Part shown: piece after piece, positions 11,570 through 24,600 of the stretch
How the letters are laid out: every line of letters starts with the position of its first letter
Position numbering within the stretch: position 1 is the first letter of the stretch
From: Laguncularia racemosa
Taxonomy: Eukaryota > Streptophyta > Magnoliopsida > Myrtales > Combretaceae
Direction of reading: 5' to 3'
DNA length: 64,000 bases
Assembly: GCA_037954665.1 (NCBI GenBank)
Contig: JBBMOL010000285.1
Location: 372,001 to 436,000 of the forward strand
Notes under the pieces: model-generated
What the model saw: the letters and a program-made list of their open reading frames with translations, nothing else
The model's database searches: none
What the model was told of the DNA's origin: nothing
Position numbers and translations under genes: made by a program

Positions 11570-13220
11570 AATTAGAAATGGAAGGATTTACATGAGAAAT
11601 GTTTGAAAGGGGAGTCATTGCCACTACTTTTAGTGTTTAAAGATGACGTGCTTTTTCTGAACAACCATATTTTTATTCCAAAAACTTCTACTATCATTCC
11701 AACTTTAATGTTAGAGTTTCATGCAACCCCATTGGGTGGACATGCTAGAGTTTTGAAGACTTTTAAGAGACTTAGTAGTGCTTTTTATTAGCATGGAATG
11801 AAGTCGAATGTGGAGAAATTTGTGAAGCAATGTCATGTGTGTCATTATTTAAAGTATTTGACTATACACCCAACTAAATTGCTTCAACCATTGCCTATTC
11901 CACAACATGTTTTTGAAGATATCGGGTTACCACTTTCTCATGGATTCATAGTAATTATGGCTATTATGGATCATTTGACAAGGAATTTTCATTTAGGATT
12001 GTTAACATCCACTTACTCAGCTATATTAGTAGCTAAATTGTTTGTAGAAACTGTTGTAAAGCTATATGGGATTCCTAAATCAATTGTTTGTGATTGGGAC
12101 AATGTGTTCATGAGCCGATTTTAGCAAGAGAATTTCAAGTACAATGGAACCCAATTAAGGATAAACTCAACTTATCACCTACAAACAGATGGCCAATTTG
12201 AAGTTTTGAATAGGAATTTAAAGCATTACTTATAAGCTTTTGTTATGAATTCTCCAAAAGAGTGGCCAAAGCTTTACTATAGGCAAAGTTTTGCTTTAAT
12301 ACAAGCTTTCATACCAGTGCTAAAATGACACCATTTTAGGCTTTATATAGTCAAGAGCCTCTTAAGATTCCTGATTATATTCAAGGACTTAATTCGGTGG
12401 AAGCTATGGACCATGAACTATTGGATAGAGATGAAGTTTTATGTGAGTTGAAGCTTAATTTATCTAAAGCTCAACAACATATGAAATCCTTGAGTGATTA
12501 GAAGAGAATAGAAAGGAATTTTAATGTTGGAGACTATTTATGTGAGATTACAACCATATCGCTAAACATCTCTAGCAAATACATTGTCATTCAAACTCCT
12601 AGGAAAATATTTTGGTCTATACAAAATAATTGAATTAGTAGGACCAATGGCTTATCGATTGGAGTTACTAGAGGGATCTTAGATACATCTAGTATTACTT
12701 ATGAGCTTTTGTTATGGATTCTCCAAAAGAGTGGCTAAAGTTTTTACCATAGGCAAAATTTAGCTTTAATACAAGCTTTCATACCAGTGCTAAAATGATA
12801 CCATTTCAAGCTTTATATGGTTAAGAGCCTCCTAAGGTTCGTAATTATATTCAAATACTTAGTTTAGTGGAAGCTATAGACCAAGAACTATTGGATAAAG
12901 ATGAATTTTTACATGTGTTAAAGCTTAATTTATCAAAGGCTTAACAACATATAAAATTCTTAAGTGTTTAGAAGAGAATAGAAAGGAAATTCAATGTTGG
13001 AGACTATGTTTATGTGAGATTACAACCATATCACCTAACATCTCTAGCAAATAGGTTGTCATTCAAGCTCTCAAGAAGATATTTTAGTCCATACAAAATA
13101 ATTCAATTAGTTGGACTAATGGCCCATTGGTTAGAGTTACTAGAGGCATCTTGGATACATCCAGTATTTCATGCATCCCTTTCGAAGAAAGTTGAGGGTT
13201 ATGATGATAATGAAGTTTGA
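11570..13220 (+). pseudogene. Gypsy integrase with duplicated C-terminal part (inactive)
   Basis: The integrase zinc-binding domain (H-H-C-C) is visible: EFHATPLGGHARVLKTFKRL, then after a stop VEKFVKQCHVC. The core follows at 11798-12124 with SHGFIVIMAIMDHLTR and KLYGIPKSIVCDWDNVF. The segment that normally carries the first catalytic aspartate before GLPLSHGF is deleted here. From 12225 the C-terminal region is present twice in tandem, and only the second copy runs on to the normal end with WIHPVFHASLSKKVEGY (ending 13220). Multiple stops show loss of function. Confidence 0.85.
12225..13165 (+). repeat. 469/472-bp tandem duplication of the integrase C-terminal region
   Basis: Positions 12225-12693 and 12694-13165 are direct copies. 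Both contain TTCTCCAAAAGAGTGGC, then CAAGCTTTCATACCAGTGC, then the same motif sequence down to GGATACATC(C/T)AGT. The copies differ by many substitutions and about 3 bp of indels, so this duplication is older than the 149-bp one in gag. It places a truncated integrase tail before a complete one. Confidence 0.9.
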
Positions 13221-13427
13221 CTTCCTATAGATTCGTATGATAATTTTCTAGTGGTCAAGCCTCTAATAATTATAAACCATAAAGAGTTGATTCAACAAGG
13301 TAGAAAGGTGCCTCAATTGTTAATTCAATGAGAGTCACTATTACCAAAAGATGCAACTCGAGTGCATTTGTAGTGCTTTTTCTAGAGATTATCGAAACTT
13401 CGACCTTAAGGACAAGGTTGATTTTTT

Positions 13428-13440
13428 AAGGGAGAAAGAA
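13428..13440 (+). promoter_or_regulatory. Polypurine tract of the gypsy element
   Basis: AAGGGAGAAAGAA lies two bases before the right LTR, the position and composition expected of the plus-strand primer used in reverse transcription. Confidence 0.75.
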
Positions 13441-13442
13441 CT

Positions 13443-13941
13443 TGTTACGTCTATTCAAAGGGAAAGGAAGATGAAAAGAAATACTTAAAGACCTCAATAT
13501 TTGAGAGATTATATAAAACCATAAAAGGAGGTAGTAGATGTCGTATGTAATAGAAAATACATAGAAAAAAATTACAAATCTACCAACATACAATTAATAG
13601 TATCTTAGATCTAACTAATTTGTAAAAGATTGTATGGTGAACATATATAACCAAAATGAAAATTGAGGAGGGACATCTTTTACCTTAAATCAATTGCATA
13701 AGCAACTTAAGGAGTCCTCTAGTACTTGAATTCCAGAATCCATTTTTCTTTGCTTAAGTCATCTATATCTGCAAATAAAATTTTCAAATCTTTAGCATAA
13801 ATATAGAAACCCTAAGAGAGAGAATAGAGATCAGAGAAGTAAGAGAGACAAACTTATCTACTTTATCATTAAGTTAGGAAAAAGAAGTCCTCTAGTATTG
13901 ATATTTAAGTTTAGTGGGCTAGGCTTCCCAATAGCCCAACA
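13443..13941 (+). repeat. 3' LTR of the gypsy element
   Basis: This 499-bp repeat begins TGTTACGTCTATTC and ends CCCAACA, paired with 8102-8601. It is followed by ATAAG, the right copy of the imperfect 5-bp target duplication. Confidence 0.9.
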
Positions 13942-14925
13942 ATAAGTTAGGTTCATTCCTTTTCATTTAATTCATGTGAACAAGAGTAAAGGTATGTTGT
14001 AATTAGTGTAGGCAGGAGGACACACATGCTATACTTATAACACCTTAAAATCAGTTCACGTGTAATAGTTAATTTGCAAAATAATAATATATATTATATA
14101 TTAAATAATTTATCAATTTATAAAATTTAGGGGGTAAAATTACAATAATGCATTTCTTCTTGGTTTTATTTTATTGGGGCATTTCTTAAGTAATGTGCCC
14201 TACAATTCCAATTGCAAACACACCAATACATGCATATGATAACTAAATCAATCCCACAAAGGCGTGATCAACAACAATCTCTTAAATCCTAATTCACATG
14301 GATTTAAATGGCAATGATGCTAAATTGTGATGAGGAACAATGCAATTGTATAAATAAGTAAAAGATAACAATAAAAATGAATCGAATTCCACTCAAATTG
14401 ACTTGAATCAAATGTGAAAAATAAGAACCCTAATTCACGTGAAAGACAACAAGTAGCACAACAATTGGTAGTAACTAGAGAAGGATTAATATTACTCACA
14501 ATCTCCTCAAGTTAATCTCGCCACAATTTCACAAGTGAAATTGATAAGAGTAAGTTTTGCATGCAAGGACTCTCCTCACGGCAAAAGGTGTATTTTTTTC
14601 TCAAGTTTCAAAAAGCTACATCTAAACTCTACTTAGCAAGTATTTATACTTTCTCCAATTATGATAAAAACAATAAAAACAAATTACAAATAAGCCACTC
14701 AAATGGTCAGTTCTCAAACATAAAATTACAAGTACAAATAAGTCTTCAAATAACCGGTCCTTCACTTCAATAGAACACATTGTGGATCGGTTTTTTCTTT
14801 GATTTATGTATGTCCATGAATAACCCACAAACTAAGCTTTAGCGAGTTTATCCACCGTCTTGTAAAAACCGACGAGTATACCTATTGAAATGCACAATAA
14901 ATATGTAATAAAAAAAAGATACTAC

Positions 14926-14962
<37 letters not shown>

Positions 14963-15180
14963 CGTTGTTTAAATTAATTAAACAAAATAAGAAAATTATA
15001 AAATTAATTAAGGAATAATTAGACGCTGTGATATCTCTTTCGTTGAGCAAAGTAAAAAAGAATACCATAGAATGGGATAGATATGTATATTACGCAAATT
15101 ATCCATTTGAAAGATAGTGAAAGCGATGCATTCTAAAAATCGATTAACCGTTGATCAACGTAAATTACTCAAAATTGGGA
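13942..15180. other. Intergenic spacer with a TA microsatellite
   Basis: AT-rich DNA between the gypsy element and the KLCR gene. A pure TA run occupies about 14930-14959. No coding region was recognised; short open frames here have no recognisable motif. Confidence 0.5.
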
Positions 15181-15183
15181 CTC

Positions 15184-15953
15184 TATATAACGAAATTCCA
15201 TTCATATTTGATTTCACATCTTCTCTTTTTTTTTTTAACTCAGCCCCACCCCCCCCCCCAAAAAAAAGGTCTTTTAACGTTCTACGTTACACTACCATTA
15301 AATCCATCCGACGGGAACTGCCCCTACGTACTACCAATCAAATTCATCTGACAAAAGTAAAAATACCATTCTGCCCTTCTGTCACTCACACTGACATTTC
15401 CACATGGCACTCCTTTGTATTTTTTATTTTTTTTGGATAACTTACTCACTTCCACCACAGCAAAAAGAGAGAGAGAGAGAACGAAGAAAAAAGGATCAGT
15501 ATTTCAGGCTTTGTTTTTTTTTCAAGCACAAATCACCAATCACCCTTCAGTCCATTATTCACCACCTGACCTGACCTGAAAAACATGGAACTCTGAAGAC
15601 CTGATCTAGATCCCATTCAACAGCTGCTGCTGCTGCTGCTGCTGCTGCTATTACTACTAACCCCCAAAAAAAGCAGCATCTCCAAAACAACTTCAGTTGT
15701 TGGGAATGGTAACATGTTCTAATCCTTAATCCCATTTTCCCACCTATTATTCTTAATTTAACATTAAACACCCCACCTTTCTTCTTCTTCTCTCTCCTCT
15801 CTCTCTCTCTCTCTCTCACACACACTCTTACAAGACAACCATCAATTTCTGAGTCTCATTGATTTCATCAAATATCCAGAAACCCATTACACAAAACCAA
15901 AAACCCATTCCCAATAACCCAAAAATCCTCAATCTTTTTCACACTAATCCATC
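15184..15953 (+). promoter_or_regulatory. Promoter/5' leader region of the KLCR gene, microsatellite-rich
   Basis: A TATATAA sequence at 15184-15190 is a possible TATA box, though it lies about 770 bp before the start codon. The interval holds a C-run then A-run (15249-15267), a GA run (~15464-15480), a GCT/CTG run of about nine units (15624-15649) and a CT run (15797-15818). CT-rich stretches just upstream of start codons are common in plant 5' leaders. The transcription start cannot be fixed from sequence alone, so how much of this is transcribed leader is open. Confidence 0.4.
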
Positions 15954-18900
15954 ATGCCAGGTATCAAAACCCCCCAAAACGCACCAGCAACACCACTGCA
16001 AATCTCCCTACCACAAACACCCAGATCCGAATCCCGACCCGATAACCCACCCCGCAAACCCGCCTCCCCTTCCCCTTCCACCCGCTCCAAATTCTCCCCC
16101 TCCCCCCGCCCCAAACCCCCGCCGGAATCTCTCTCCTCCTCCGCCGTCGCGGACACCTCCCTCGACAACCCCGATCTCGGTCCTTTCCTCTTAAAGCTTG
16201 CCCGCGACACCATCGCTTCTGGCGATGGCCCCGCCAAGGCACTTGATTACGCTCTCCGCGCATCCCAGTCCTTTGAGCGGTGCGCCCCCGCCGATGGTGG
16301 GCCTAGCCTTGACCTTGCCATGAGCTTGCATGTACTTGCTGCTATTTACTGCAGCTTGGGGAGATTTGATGAAGCGGTGCCGGTGCTCGGGAGGGCGATA
16401 CAGGTGCCGGAGCCAGACCGGGGACCAGATCATGCCTTGGCGGCATTTTCGGGGCACATGCAGCTTGGAGATACTTACTCTATGTTGGGACAGGTTGACA
16501 AGTCAATTGGGTGTTATGAGGAAGGTTTGAGGATTCAGATCCAGGCTTTGGGCGAGACTGATCCTAGAGTTGGTGAGACTTGCAGGTATCTAGTGCTTTG
16601 TCATTTGCTGTCAATTCAATTTCTTTCGTAATTTTCGTCGTGCGATTTATGGTGTTTGTTTGATCTAGTAAATAATGCTGTTGAAATGAAATGGTTAACT
16701 AATGAAGAGAAAAATAAAATGTTTGAAATGGGTGAGAACTATTATCAAATTTTAGCGGTTCGTGAGATTTTAAAAGATGGATTCATAGAAATTTAGTAGG
16801 AGAATTATTATTATTATTATTATTATTTAATGTGGAAATAGTCTTATTTGGTAGATTTGAGAGAGGGTTAGATCATATCGACTGTACTAAACTAAGGTGT
16901 CTTTATTGACCCAAGTCACATTAGGCCAAGCTAAATATTTAGCCCACTCTACATTTTGTAATTTGTTGTTTTATGTTTTCTAGCTAATTTTGTCATGCTT
17001 TCGGTTGTCAAAATTGTAGTTTTAATTTCTTCTATAGTAGACTTGTCCCACACATTTTGGACATGATCAGGTTCAAATAGCTTTTGCTAAGGAAAAAAGG
17101 TTGTATCAATCTTTCATACTATAATTAAAAAAAAAAAAATTATAGGTTTTAGAGAGTACCTTGTAACAAGCAAGCTTCATATGATATATAAGATTCCACG
17201 GTGGTTGTAGGACGCTATAGAATAAGTTGCTGTCTAAATTTTGGGAACCGGAATTTACAGCTTTGGGTATAGGGGTGATCTATGACCCTACACATTAATT
17301 ATCATATTATATCTGATCAATCATCTTTGTTTACTTCAAGTTATCGTTTCAAGGTGAATATATTTTTTATAGAAGAATTTTCGGATCATTTTTACATTAA
17401 TTAGCTTATTCGGCTAAAGCTTAGCTTTATAGAGATGTTATTAATGGAAAAATAATATCTTTTCTGTTTTTTTTTTGGGTTAAATGTCAATAATTCATTA
17501 AGTATAAGGGAAACTATATGTCAAAAGATGGACTCACAAGATGCATAAGATTTTGAACAAAGCACCTTATATAATAAAACAACACAATGCTAAGTTCAAA
17601 AACTTGACTATACGCGCATAGTAAGAGCCATCGATAGCATAATACCCCCCCCCCAAAAAAAAAAAACGATGTACATTACTGGAACTACTCATGCTAAGAC
17701 TCAGCCTCTTCTCAAAATTGTCCTTCTATACATAATAAATAACTAAACTTGAGATAACTTTCCAAGGAGCTGGCAATTAAGGGCCAACTTCATTAAAAAG
17801 ATCTTAAGCAATTTGATAAACTGGATGGCTGCCTGCACAAAACAGGGAAAGTATCCTCCAATCTACTCCAAATATTTCTCACAAAAGGATATTTTAAAAA
17901 CAAGTGGTCATGTGTTTCTTCCTCATTTCTACACATATATCAACAATTCTGGTTCCCAATACCCCACTACAATAATTTATCAAGGGTGTAAAGCTTCTGT
18001 TGAGCAACCAATCAGAAAAATAATATCTTCTATTGGTGATTGAGGGAATTGGGGACTGAATGTTCATCTTAAGCTTGCTTTGTGAAGACATTAAAGAGAT
18101 GGGTCAATTTGCTGTAATTATTTGGCTAATGGTTAATAAATATTAGACTGGAGACTCATAACAATCTGAAAAATTGGAGAGCATACTAATAAATAACGGG
18201 ACTCTTCAGCAATCTTACTATATATTTAGCTTAGGCCAATAACTATTTTCTGTTTTGATTATACATAGCTTTTAATGAGCCCCTACAATTTATGACCCAT
18301 GTGGCATGATAAAGTTCTGTGCAAATTTTATGACTTTTGTCAAAAGTCTTTTAGCTGATGAAGTAGAGCCTGCAGATAATGCTGTACAATAGACCTGATA
18401 ATGTTTATGATTTCATACCAGTGGAAGATTCTTTGTATTAAATGATGCTGTATTGTAGAAGTTTAAGTCAGCATGTAAACCATAGAAAGTTGAAACAGGG
18501 GAACTGCACTATCCATAAGGTCCTTTCAAACTTGTGTAGCTCATTAACTAAGTTTCATGTGATGAAGTCCAAAGCTTCGTTAGTTGTTACCATATTTGGA
18601 TTATATATCTTATCAGCTTCAGTATAAATTGCATATTTTGGTGTTCTTTTTTTAATTAGAAACCATTTGTCATCGAATGCTTGATCATCTCCCTTATCTT
18701 CCTTCTGATTTGAATTCTTTTGCCTCACACTAGCATTCTCAACTTTCATTAAATAAATATACTAACTGCCATGGTGCTTTATATTTTGAAAATTTTCCCC
18801 AAACTAAACATATTGTTAATTTTTCTTTCTTTATTGATAATTTGTCCTCCTTTACATAATTTTTACTAAAAGTGGTCCGAAATTTTTTGGTCTTTCTTCC

Positions 18901-21656
18901 AAATTATGATATCCAGCTAATAGCAGACAAAGGATTTGTCTCCTACCATCTATATGTCGTTGACTTACAGAAGAGTTGATTTCTAGTATATATGGTTTTT
19001 GCTTCATCAATCACTGGAACACTGTTCAGCATGGGTTGACCATTGTTTATACCTCCAAAAAATTCATCAATGATGTGTATAATGATTTTGAAATTTTGTA
19101 GTCAATGCTATTCAGAACTGTAATTTGTCCATGATAATAGGCTTATTATGTAAAGATTTTTGTATAGTGGATTTTCCTGTTTTCTAGGCACCCATAATAT
19201 GGGTGCACTGTCATCTAGTTTTCATAATACAGAAAAAGATACCATGAAAAGGAATGTTTGAAAAACAAGATGATTACTTTGTTTGAGACTATAAATAGCT
19301 TATGTCATAGAGGGTCTATTAAAATCTGTAAAAACCATTTTAATAATAAAAAACCACAACAGAAGAAACTCAATCACTAGTACAATATGCAGGTACCCAG
19401 TGAAAAAGTGGACTGGCAGATACAAAAATATTATTAAAATCATTTTTTTCATGGCTTTGTTAAGTCACTTTTACTTCATCGATGACCTCAAGAAATATAT
19501 GAACTGAAGCAATGATACACTTGATTTTGTAACAACTTAATCTGGTTGTGGCTTTTCGACTACAATGGTTTGGCATTAACAGCAAGGTTTGTGTAACAGC
19601 GATGGGACTAAGTGTGACTTTGAATGTGCAAGATAATGATTACTTCATTTTGTAGTAGAAACAAAACTTTTTGATAGTTATATTTGCATGAGGCAGCAAT
19701 CTGAGCTTTTCTCTGAGTCAGCCTACTATGCAAAGAGGAAATACGAAGCTTGCTTTCAATGTACAGTCCCAATGATATTAATTAACTTAATCTTGCTGAT
19801 GTTAAAATAACTGACTGAGGTGATTCAACCTAGTTGACACTTTGCTTGATTCTATTTAAATTAGTTGGGCTAGTAAGTTGATATATGCTCTCTACTAAGG
19901 TAAAGAATATTGGACATACTTTCTATTGCATATGACTTCCCAGCATTTCTGTTTTTGGAACCCATCTACCCTCTTCTGTGTTAGTTCATCGAGGTTGAAA
20001 TCATATTTTGTAGAGGCATGGTTATTCATATGCCAATTAAGTGCTAAATCCACTAGATTAATTGCTTGAAGGAATTTGTCTGACTTAATTGTTAAAATTG
20101 ACAGATACTTGGCCGAGGCTCATGTTCAAGCAATGCATTTTGATAAAGCAGAAGAGTTATGCAAGAAGACTCTTGAAATTCATCGGGTACATAGTGAACC
20201 AGCATCTCTGGAAGAAGCAGCTGACCGTCGATTGATGGCCCTGATATGTGAGGCTAAGGGGGAGTATGAAGCAGCTCTGGAACACCTTGTCCTTGCCAGC
20301 ATGGCAATGATTGCGAATGGACAGGAAAATGAAGTTGCTGCTATTGACGTCAGCATTGGGAACATTTATCTTTCTCTTTGTAGATTTGATGAGGCTGTCT
20401 TCTCTTACCAGAAGGCACTAACTGTGTTCAAATCAGCTAGAGGTGATAACCACCCATCAGTTGCCTCTGTTTATGTACGTCTTGCAGATTTGTACCATAA
20501 AACAGGAAAGTTAAGAGAGTCAAAATCATATTGTGAAAATGCACTGAGAATATATTCTAAACCTGTGCCTGGAACATCAGCAGAAGAAATAGCTTGCGGA
20601 CTGACAGAAATTTCAGCCATTTATGAGTCTGTGGATGAGCCTGAAGAGGCACTGAAGCTTTTACAGAAGGCAATGAAATTGCTTGAAGATAAACCAGGCC
20701 AGCAAAGCACAATGGCTGGAATAGAAGCTCGGATGGGAGTGATGTTTTACATGATTGGAAGGTATGAAGAAGCAAGAAACGCCTTTGAGAATGCTGTATC
20801 TAAACTTAGAGCCAGTGGTGAAAGGAAGTCAGCCTTCTTCGGGGTTGTACTGAACCAGATGGGTTTGGCTTGTGTTCAATTGTTCAAGATAGATGAAGCT
20901 GCTGAATTATTTGAGGAAGCAAGGAGTATCCTTGAGCAGGAGTGCAGCCCATGCCATCAAGATACACTCGGAGTATACAGCAACCTTGCAGCAACATATG
21001 ATGCTATGGGGAGGTAACTGTTTGTTTCCATGCTCTTTTCTTGCATGTCTGTTTACCCTTTACAGTAATCTCAGATGTTAATCTGCATAATTGTTCTTGT
21101 CTTTCAAATACTTGATGTAACACTAAGTTTGCTTGCATAAACACACACAAAAGCAAATACATACATACATACAAGTAAGATTGACTGGTTTTGCGACTGA
21201 AGAGGAGGTATTTTTTGCTGTAAGTTGGTGATGCAGCCAAGGGATAAGTGATCATGCGGTCACTGGGATGATGGAAACCTTGGCTACTTGTATTGAGTCT
21301 CTGTTTTTGGTATAATAACTGACAATATACTGTGTCTGCATTTCTATTCATCTTGTTAAAGGAAGTTAACGTCTGTGATGTCTGGACAATCTTTCAACTT
21401 CTTTTTGTTGGGACACTACAGAGTTGAGGATGCAATTGAAATCCTGGAGTATGTTCTCAAGTTGAGAGAGGAGAAGTTAGGGATAGCAAATCCCGACTTT
21501 GAAGATGAGAAGAGTAGGCTGGCCGAGCTGCTTAAAGAAGCAGGAAGAGCTCGCAACCGGAAGGCAAAATCTCTAGAGAACCTCATCGATCCCAGCTCGA
21601 AGAGGACAAAGAAGGAAGTGACCAAGAGGTGGCCTGGATTGGGTTTTAGGCTTTAA
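15954..21656 (+). CDS. KLCR: Kinesin light chain-related TPR protein (KLCR/CMU family), 591 aa, three exons
   Basis: Exons 15954-16585, 20105-21013 and 21422-21656 join at GT-AG sites (codon phases preserved) to 1776 bp including TAA. Residues 1-60 are proline/serine-rich and likely disordered. From about 75 to the end the protein is a run of helical TPR repeats, for example LHVLAAIYCSLGRFDEAV (~126-142), AIDVSIGNIYLSLCRFDEAV (~290-309), VYVRLADLYHKTGKLRESK and VYSNLAATYDAMGR. The C-terminus is basic (KAKSLENLIDPSSKRTKKE). Length and order match the plant KLCR/CMU proteins, which in Arabidopsis bind cortical microtubules, keep them in place under cellulose synthase movement and interact with IQD calmodulin-binding proteins. 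Role here is by homology. There is no sign of damage. Which paralogue (1, 2 or 3) it is cannot be decided by eye. Confidence 0.93.
16586..20104 (+). other. Intron 1 of KLCR (3.5 kb)
   Basis: Donor GTATCT at 16586 and acceptor ACAG ending at 20104. A TTA microsatellite lies at about 16806-16828, and a C-run followed by an A-run at about 17645-17666. The interior is AT-rich with no convincing coding region. A stretch around 17470-18090 has the look of an old inserted repeat but has no motif I can name. Confidence 0.75.
21014..21421 (+). other. Intron 2 of KLCR (408 bp)
   Basis: Donor GTAACT at 21014 and acceptor CTACAG ending at 21421. The split codon reads AG|A (Arg) across the junction. It contains a CATA-type microsatellite near 21160-21173. 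Confidence 0.85.
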
Positions 21657-24600
21657 GAAGAAGCCTTTGGACTCCCGTATCTACCAGGCTTCTTTTCAGA
21701 TACGCATATTCTGTAATATAGAAGATCATGTATAGGGTTAATTAAAACTTGTTATCTGTGCAATGCTTGTTACTATTATTTTTTTTTTCATTTGGCCTTG
21801 AGTCTTTCATTTGCTTCTGTTCATTTATTTGTTTTAACTGATTAATGTTCGTGTTGAGACCTCAAAAGGCTTGTCTAGTGAGTAGAAAAAAGGAATTTGA
21901 GCTTCTTCTTTAATGCATTTGGTATTTGGTTATTTAGGTATCATCTTGTATACCATCACATTGTTAGTTTGTTTAGAACATTCAAGTTCTAGAAATTATG
22001 CCTTAATTTCTAAAACATTGGGATGCTCATGTACTGTGGATCATAATTTGGACACAGCACAGCTGATTTGGTAACAATTTTGAACTCAAAAACTTTCGAT
22101 CTGCCAATCACAACTCGAGCGAAAGCATCAACTAGTTCTAACTTGCGAAGCATTTCCTAAGCCGAATGCTTGTTCCCAAATAGTGTGCCGAAATGATTTT
22201 ATATTCCAGCAAACTAATTTTGCTGCCAGGTATGTATCGTACGTGTTTTGAATCCCCGGTCTCTGGCGGATTGCTCTTATAGTCTTTTTTACCATCTCAA
22301 TAACGGAAATAACAACAGTGCCAGTATTCAGATCAATAAGCTTCGTGATTGATTCAGGGGAAACTTAGAAGTCAAAAAGCAAATAATGAAGAATGACAGG
22401 ATCACACGTTTTAATATGAGGAATGCTAGAGCTAGACTAGCCAAAGTCTTCTCCCAAGGAAATCGATTTATCTGCTTGAGCATATAATTAAACACGTCAA
22501 TATCCCTATTCCTACCAGGCAAAGAAGAAAAAAGAAAAAAGAGAATTTGTTATAGTTTTGTTAAAATCCCACGAGTAGTGAATTTCATGTCTTCTAAGAC
22601 AAACTACCCAACTCACTTCTTTTAGACTTAAAAAGTCAAAGTAAAATCGGCAGAAAATTAATCAATTTTGTTGTTTTATGGAGTGCAGTTGAAGCACTTA
22701 ACCTTGCACCTGTTTCGAAATTAGATAGTATCATTCTGGAAAAGGGAAAGGGATTGACTATGTCGAAGTGACTGTATAATGTGATTTAGAATTTTAATTG
22801 GATAAAATTGGGATTTTTTAGGATTGTCCATCTCATTTCAAGTAGTCCGAAACATCTTTTTATTGTATTGCAAGCTGATTATACCATTTTCTCTATTTTT
22901 TTCCTTTCTCTTTATATTTCTCTCCCAAAAATTCAAAACAAGAAAACATATCAAATCTGTAGTAGAAATCTTTGCATTTGCAATGGTGTATCAATAAGTA
23001 ACACCATCATTTGAATATAACCCCCATGTTAGCTCATTTCCTCACAACCTCTGCACTAGCCAAACATGAATCACCACCAAAATGATAATTCCCATAAACA
23101 ATAACACTGCAGAGATCACAAATTCCATCACTATATAGTTAATGGATTACATCAATAGAGGCATTTGACTTTATTTCAAGTTACCATTATTCACCTACTA
23201 ACTCACCTTGTTGGTTAAGTGATCTATTTAACAATTGTTAATGCAAATATAATTGTCATCTCTATGGTTTGCATAACCTGTTTTAAAATATTTTGACTTT
23301 GCTTTTAAACAAAATTTGGGATAGATTTTCGAATAATGAAAATCAATCGATAAAAAATATCATTATCAGAATTCTCACTTCCTCATTTGTTTCTATTCTT
23401 TCCTTTGTTGTTGTGTCAATTTACTTATGTCACATCCGCATGTGTACACTAACAGCAAGTCACAAGTTTATAACCTAGACGAGGATAAGGTAGAAGGAGA
23501 TGGAAAATGTCATGTTAGTTTTCCCTGCCATTTATTTATTGGATGTTTTTGTTAAAATAGTAGTAGTTACATGAATTATCACCAAACGCAAAGGAAGACA
23601 TAGTTTTAATAATATAGGATTAAAATTATAACTTTATTTAACTATTCATTATTTTTCTACAAACAAAGCAATTTCATGGAACTTATAGATTTTTTAATAG
23701 AAATAAAATTATAACTTTTGCTCAAATATGGAATATTTTCACATTTGGAGAAAAAGTGTAAAAACCTAAAATCATAATAAAGAATATATTAATGGATTAC
23801 TATAATTTACTGAATAAGATCGAACATCAGTAAAAAATAAAATCGGATTAAGTACCTGGATTGAAGCTTTGGTGTTAATTGAAATTACATCAAGGATTAA
23901 CAAAATGTATACTGTTCATGTCCTATGTGAAAATCCCAAACCATAGCTATTATCTAGAAAGAGAGAGAGAGAGAGTTGTCTTACTACGTTGTTTTTTTCT
24001 TCACAGTAGAGAATCTGTTGTTGTCTTCTTCACATTACGATGTTTTCTTTTTTTTTTTTTCTTTTGCTAGAGGATGGTATCATTAAAAGGACTTTTTGTT
24101 TTTTCATTAAACATAAATTAGGGTTAGGTTCAAGTAATTATACTGATTTTAAATTGATTCCTTATAAACTAATTTTGATTTTTTGTTTTATCTTTTTTTA
24201 GAAAATGGTATTATTAAAAGGAGTTTTTTTTTATTAAATATTAATTAAAATTAAGTTTAAAGATATTTAAGTAATTATATATTCAAGAAGTTAAAGTAAA
24301 ATCGCGAATCTAACTCCTTAAAGGTAAAAGGTAAAGTTGTAATTTTGATTTCAAAGAAATAAATAATGTTTAGTCAAACTTGCCCGTGAAAAAGTATTGG
24401 ATCAATGTGCACCTGGAACCGGATTCTTTGATTATCCAAAAAGCAATGGCTTCCACCTGCGACTGGACAGTATTTCCAATCATTAAAGGCGTCCTATGTC
24501 TTTTAATGTATTTTCACAGAAGATAATATGTCTTTTGGAAGGGAAAAGATTTCTGCATGTTCCTTTGAACAACTATTTGACATGTCTTGAAAGTAAATTT

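Larger units (their letters stand above)
8102..13941 (+). mobile_element. Ty3/gypsy retrotransposon, complete with both LTRs but defective
   Basis: Two direct repeats, 8102-8601 and 13443-13941, both start TGTTA and end CA and align along their full length. The flanks are GTAAG (8097-8101) and ATAAG (13942-13946), a 5-bp target duplication with one mismatch. Between the LTRs the + strand carries gag, protease, RT, RNase H, integrase in gypsy order. A primer-site-like sequence follows the left LTR (from 8602) and a purine-rich tract precedes the right one (13428-13440). Numerous stops, frameshifts, lost catalytic residues and two internal tandem duplications make it non-autonomous and old. The C-terminal region resembles the end of chromovirus-type polyproteins (WIHPVFHASLSKK), but a full chromodomain is not visible. 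Confidence 0.92.

Noticed and set aside
15944..16457. Open frames antisense to KLCR exon 1
   Set aside because: They mirror the GC-rich coding exon, have no motif, and the sense frame is clearly the real gene.
17813..18091. Overlapping open frames in KLCR intron 1
   Set aside because: No conserved motif, AT-rich context, and spliced out in the supported gene model.
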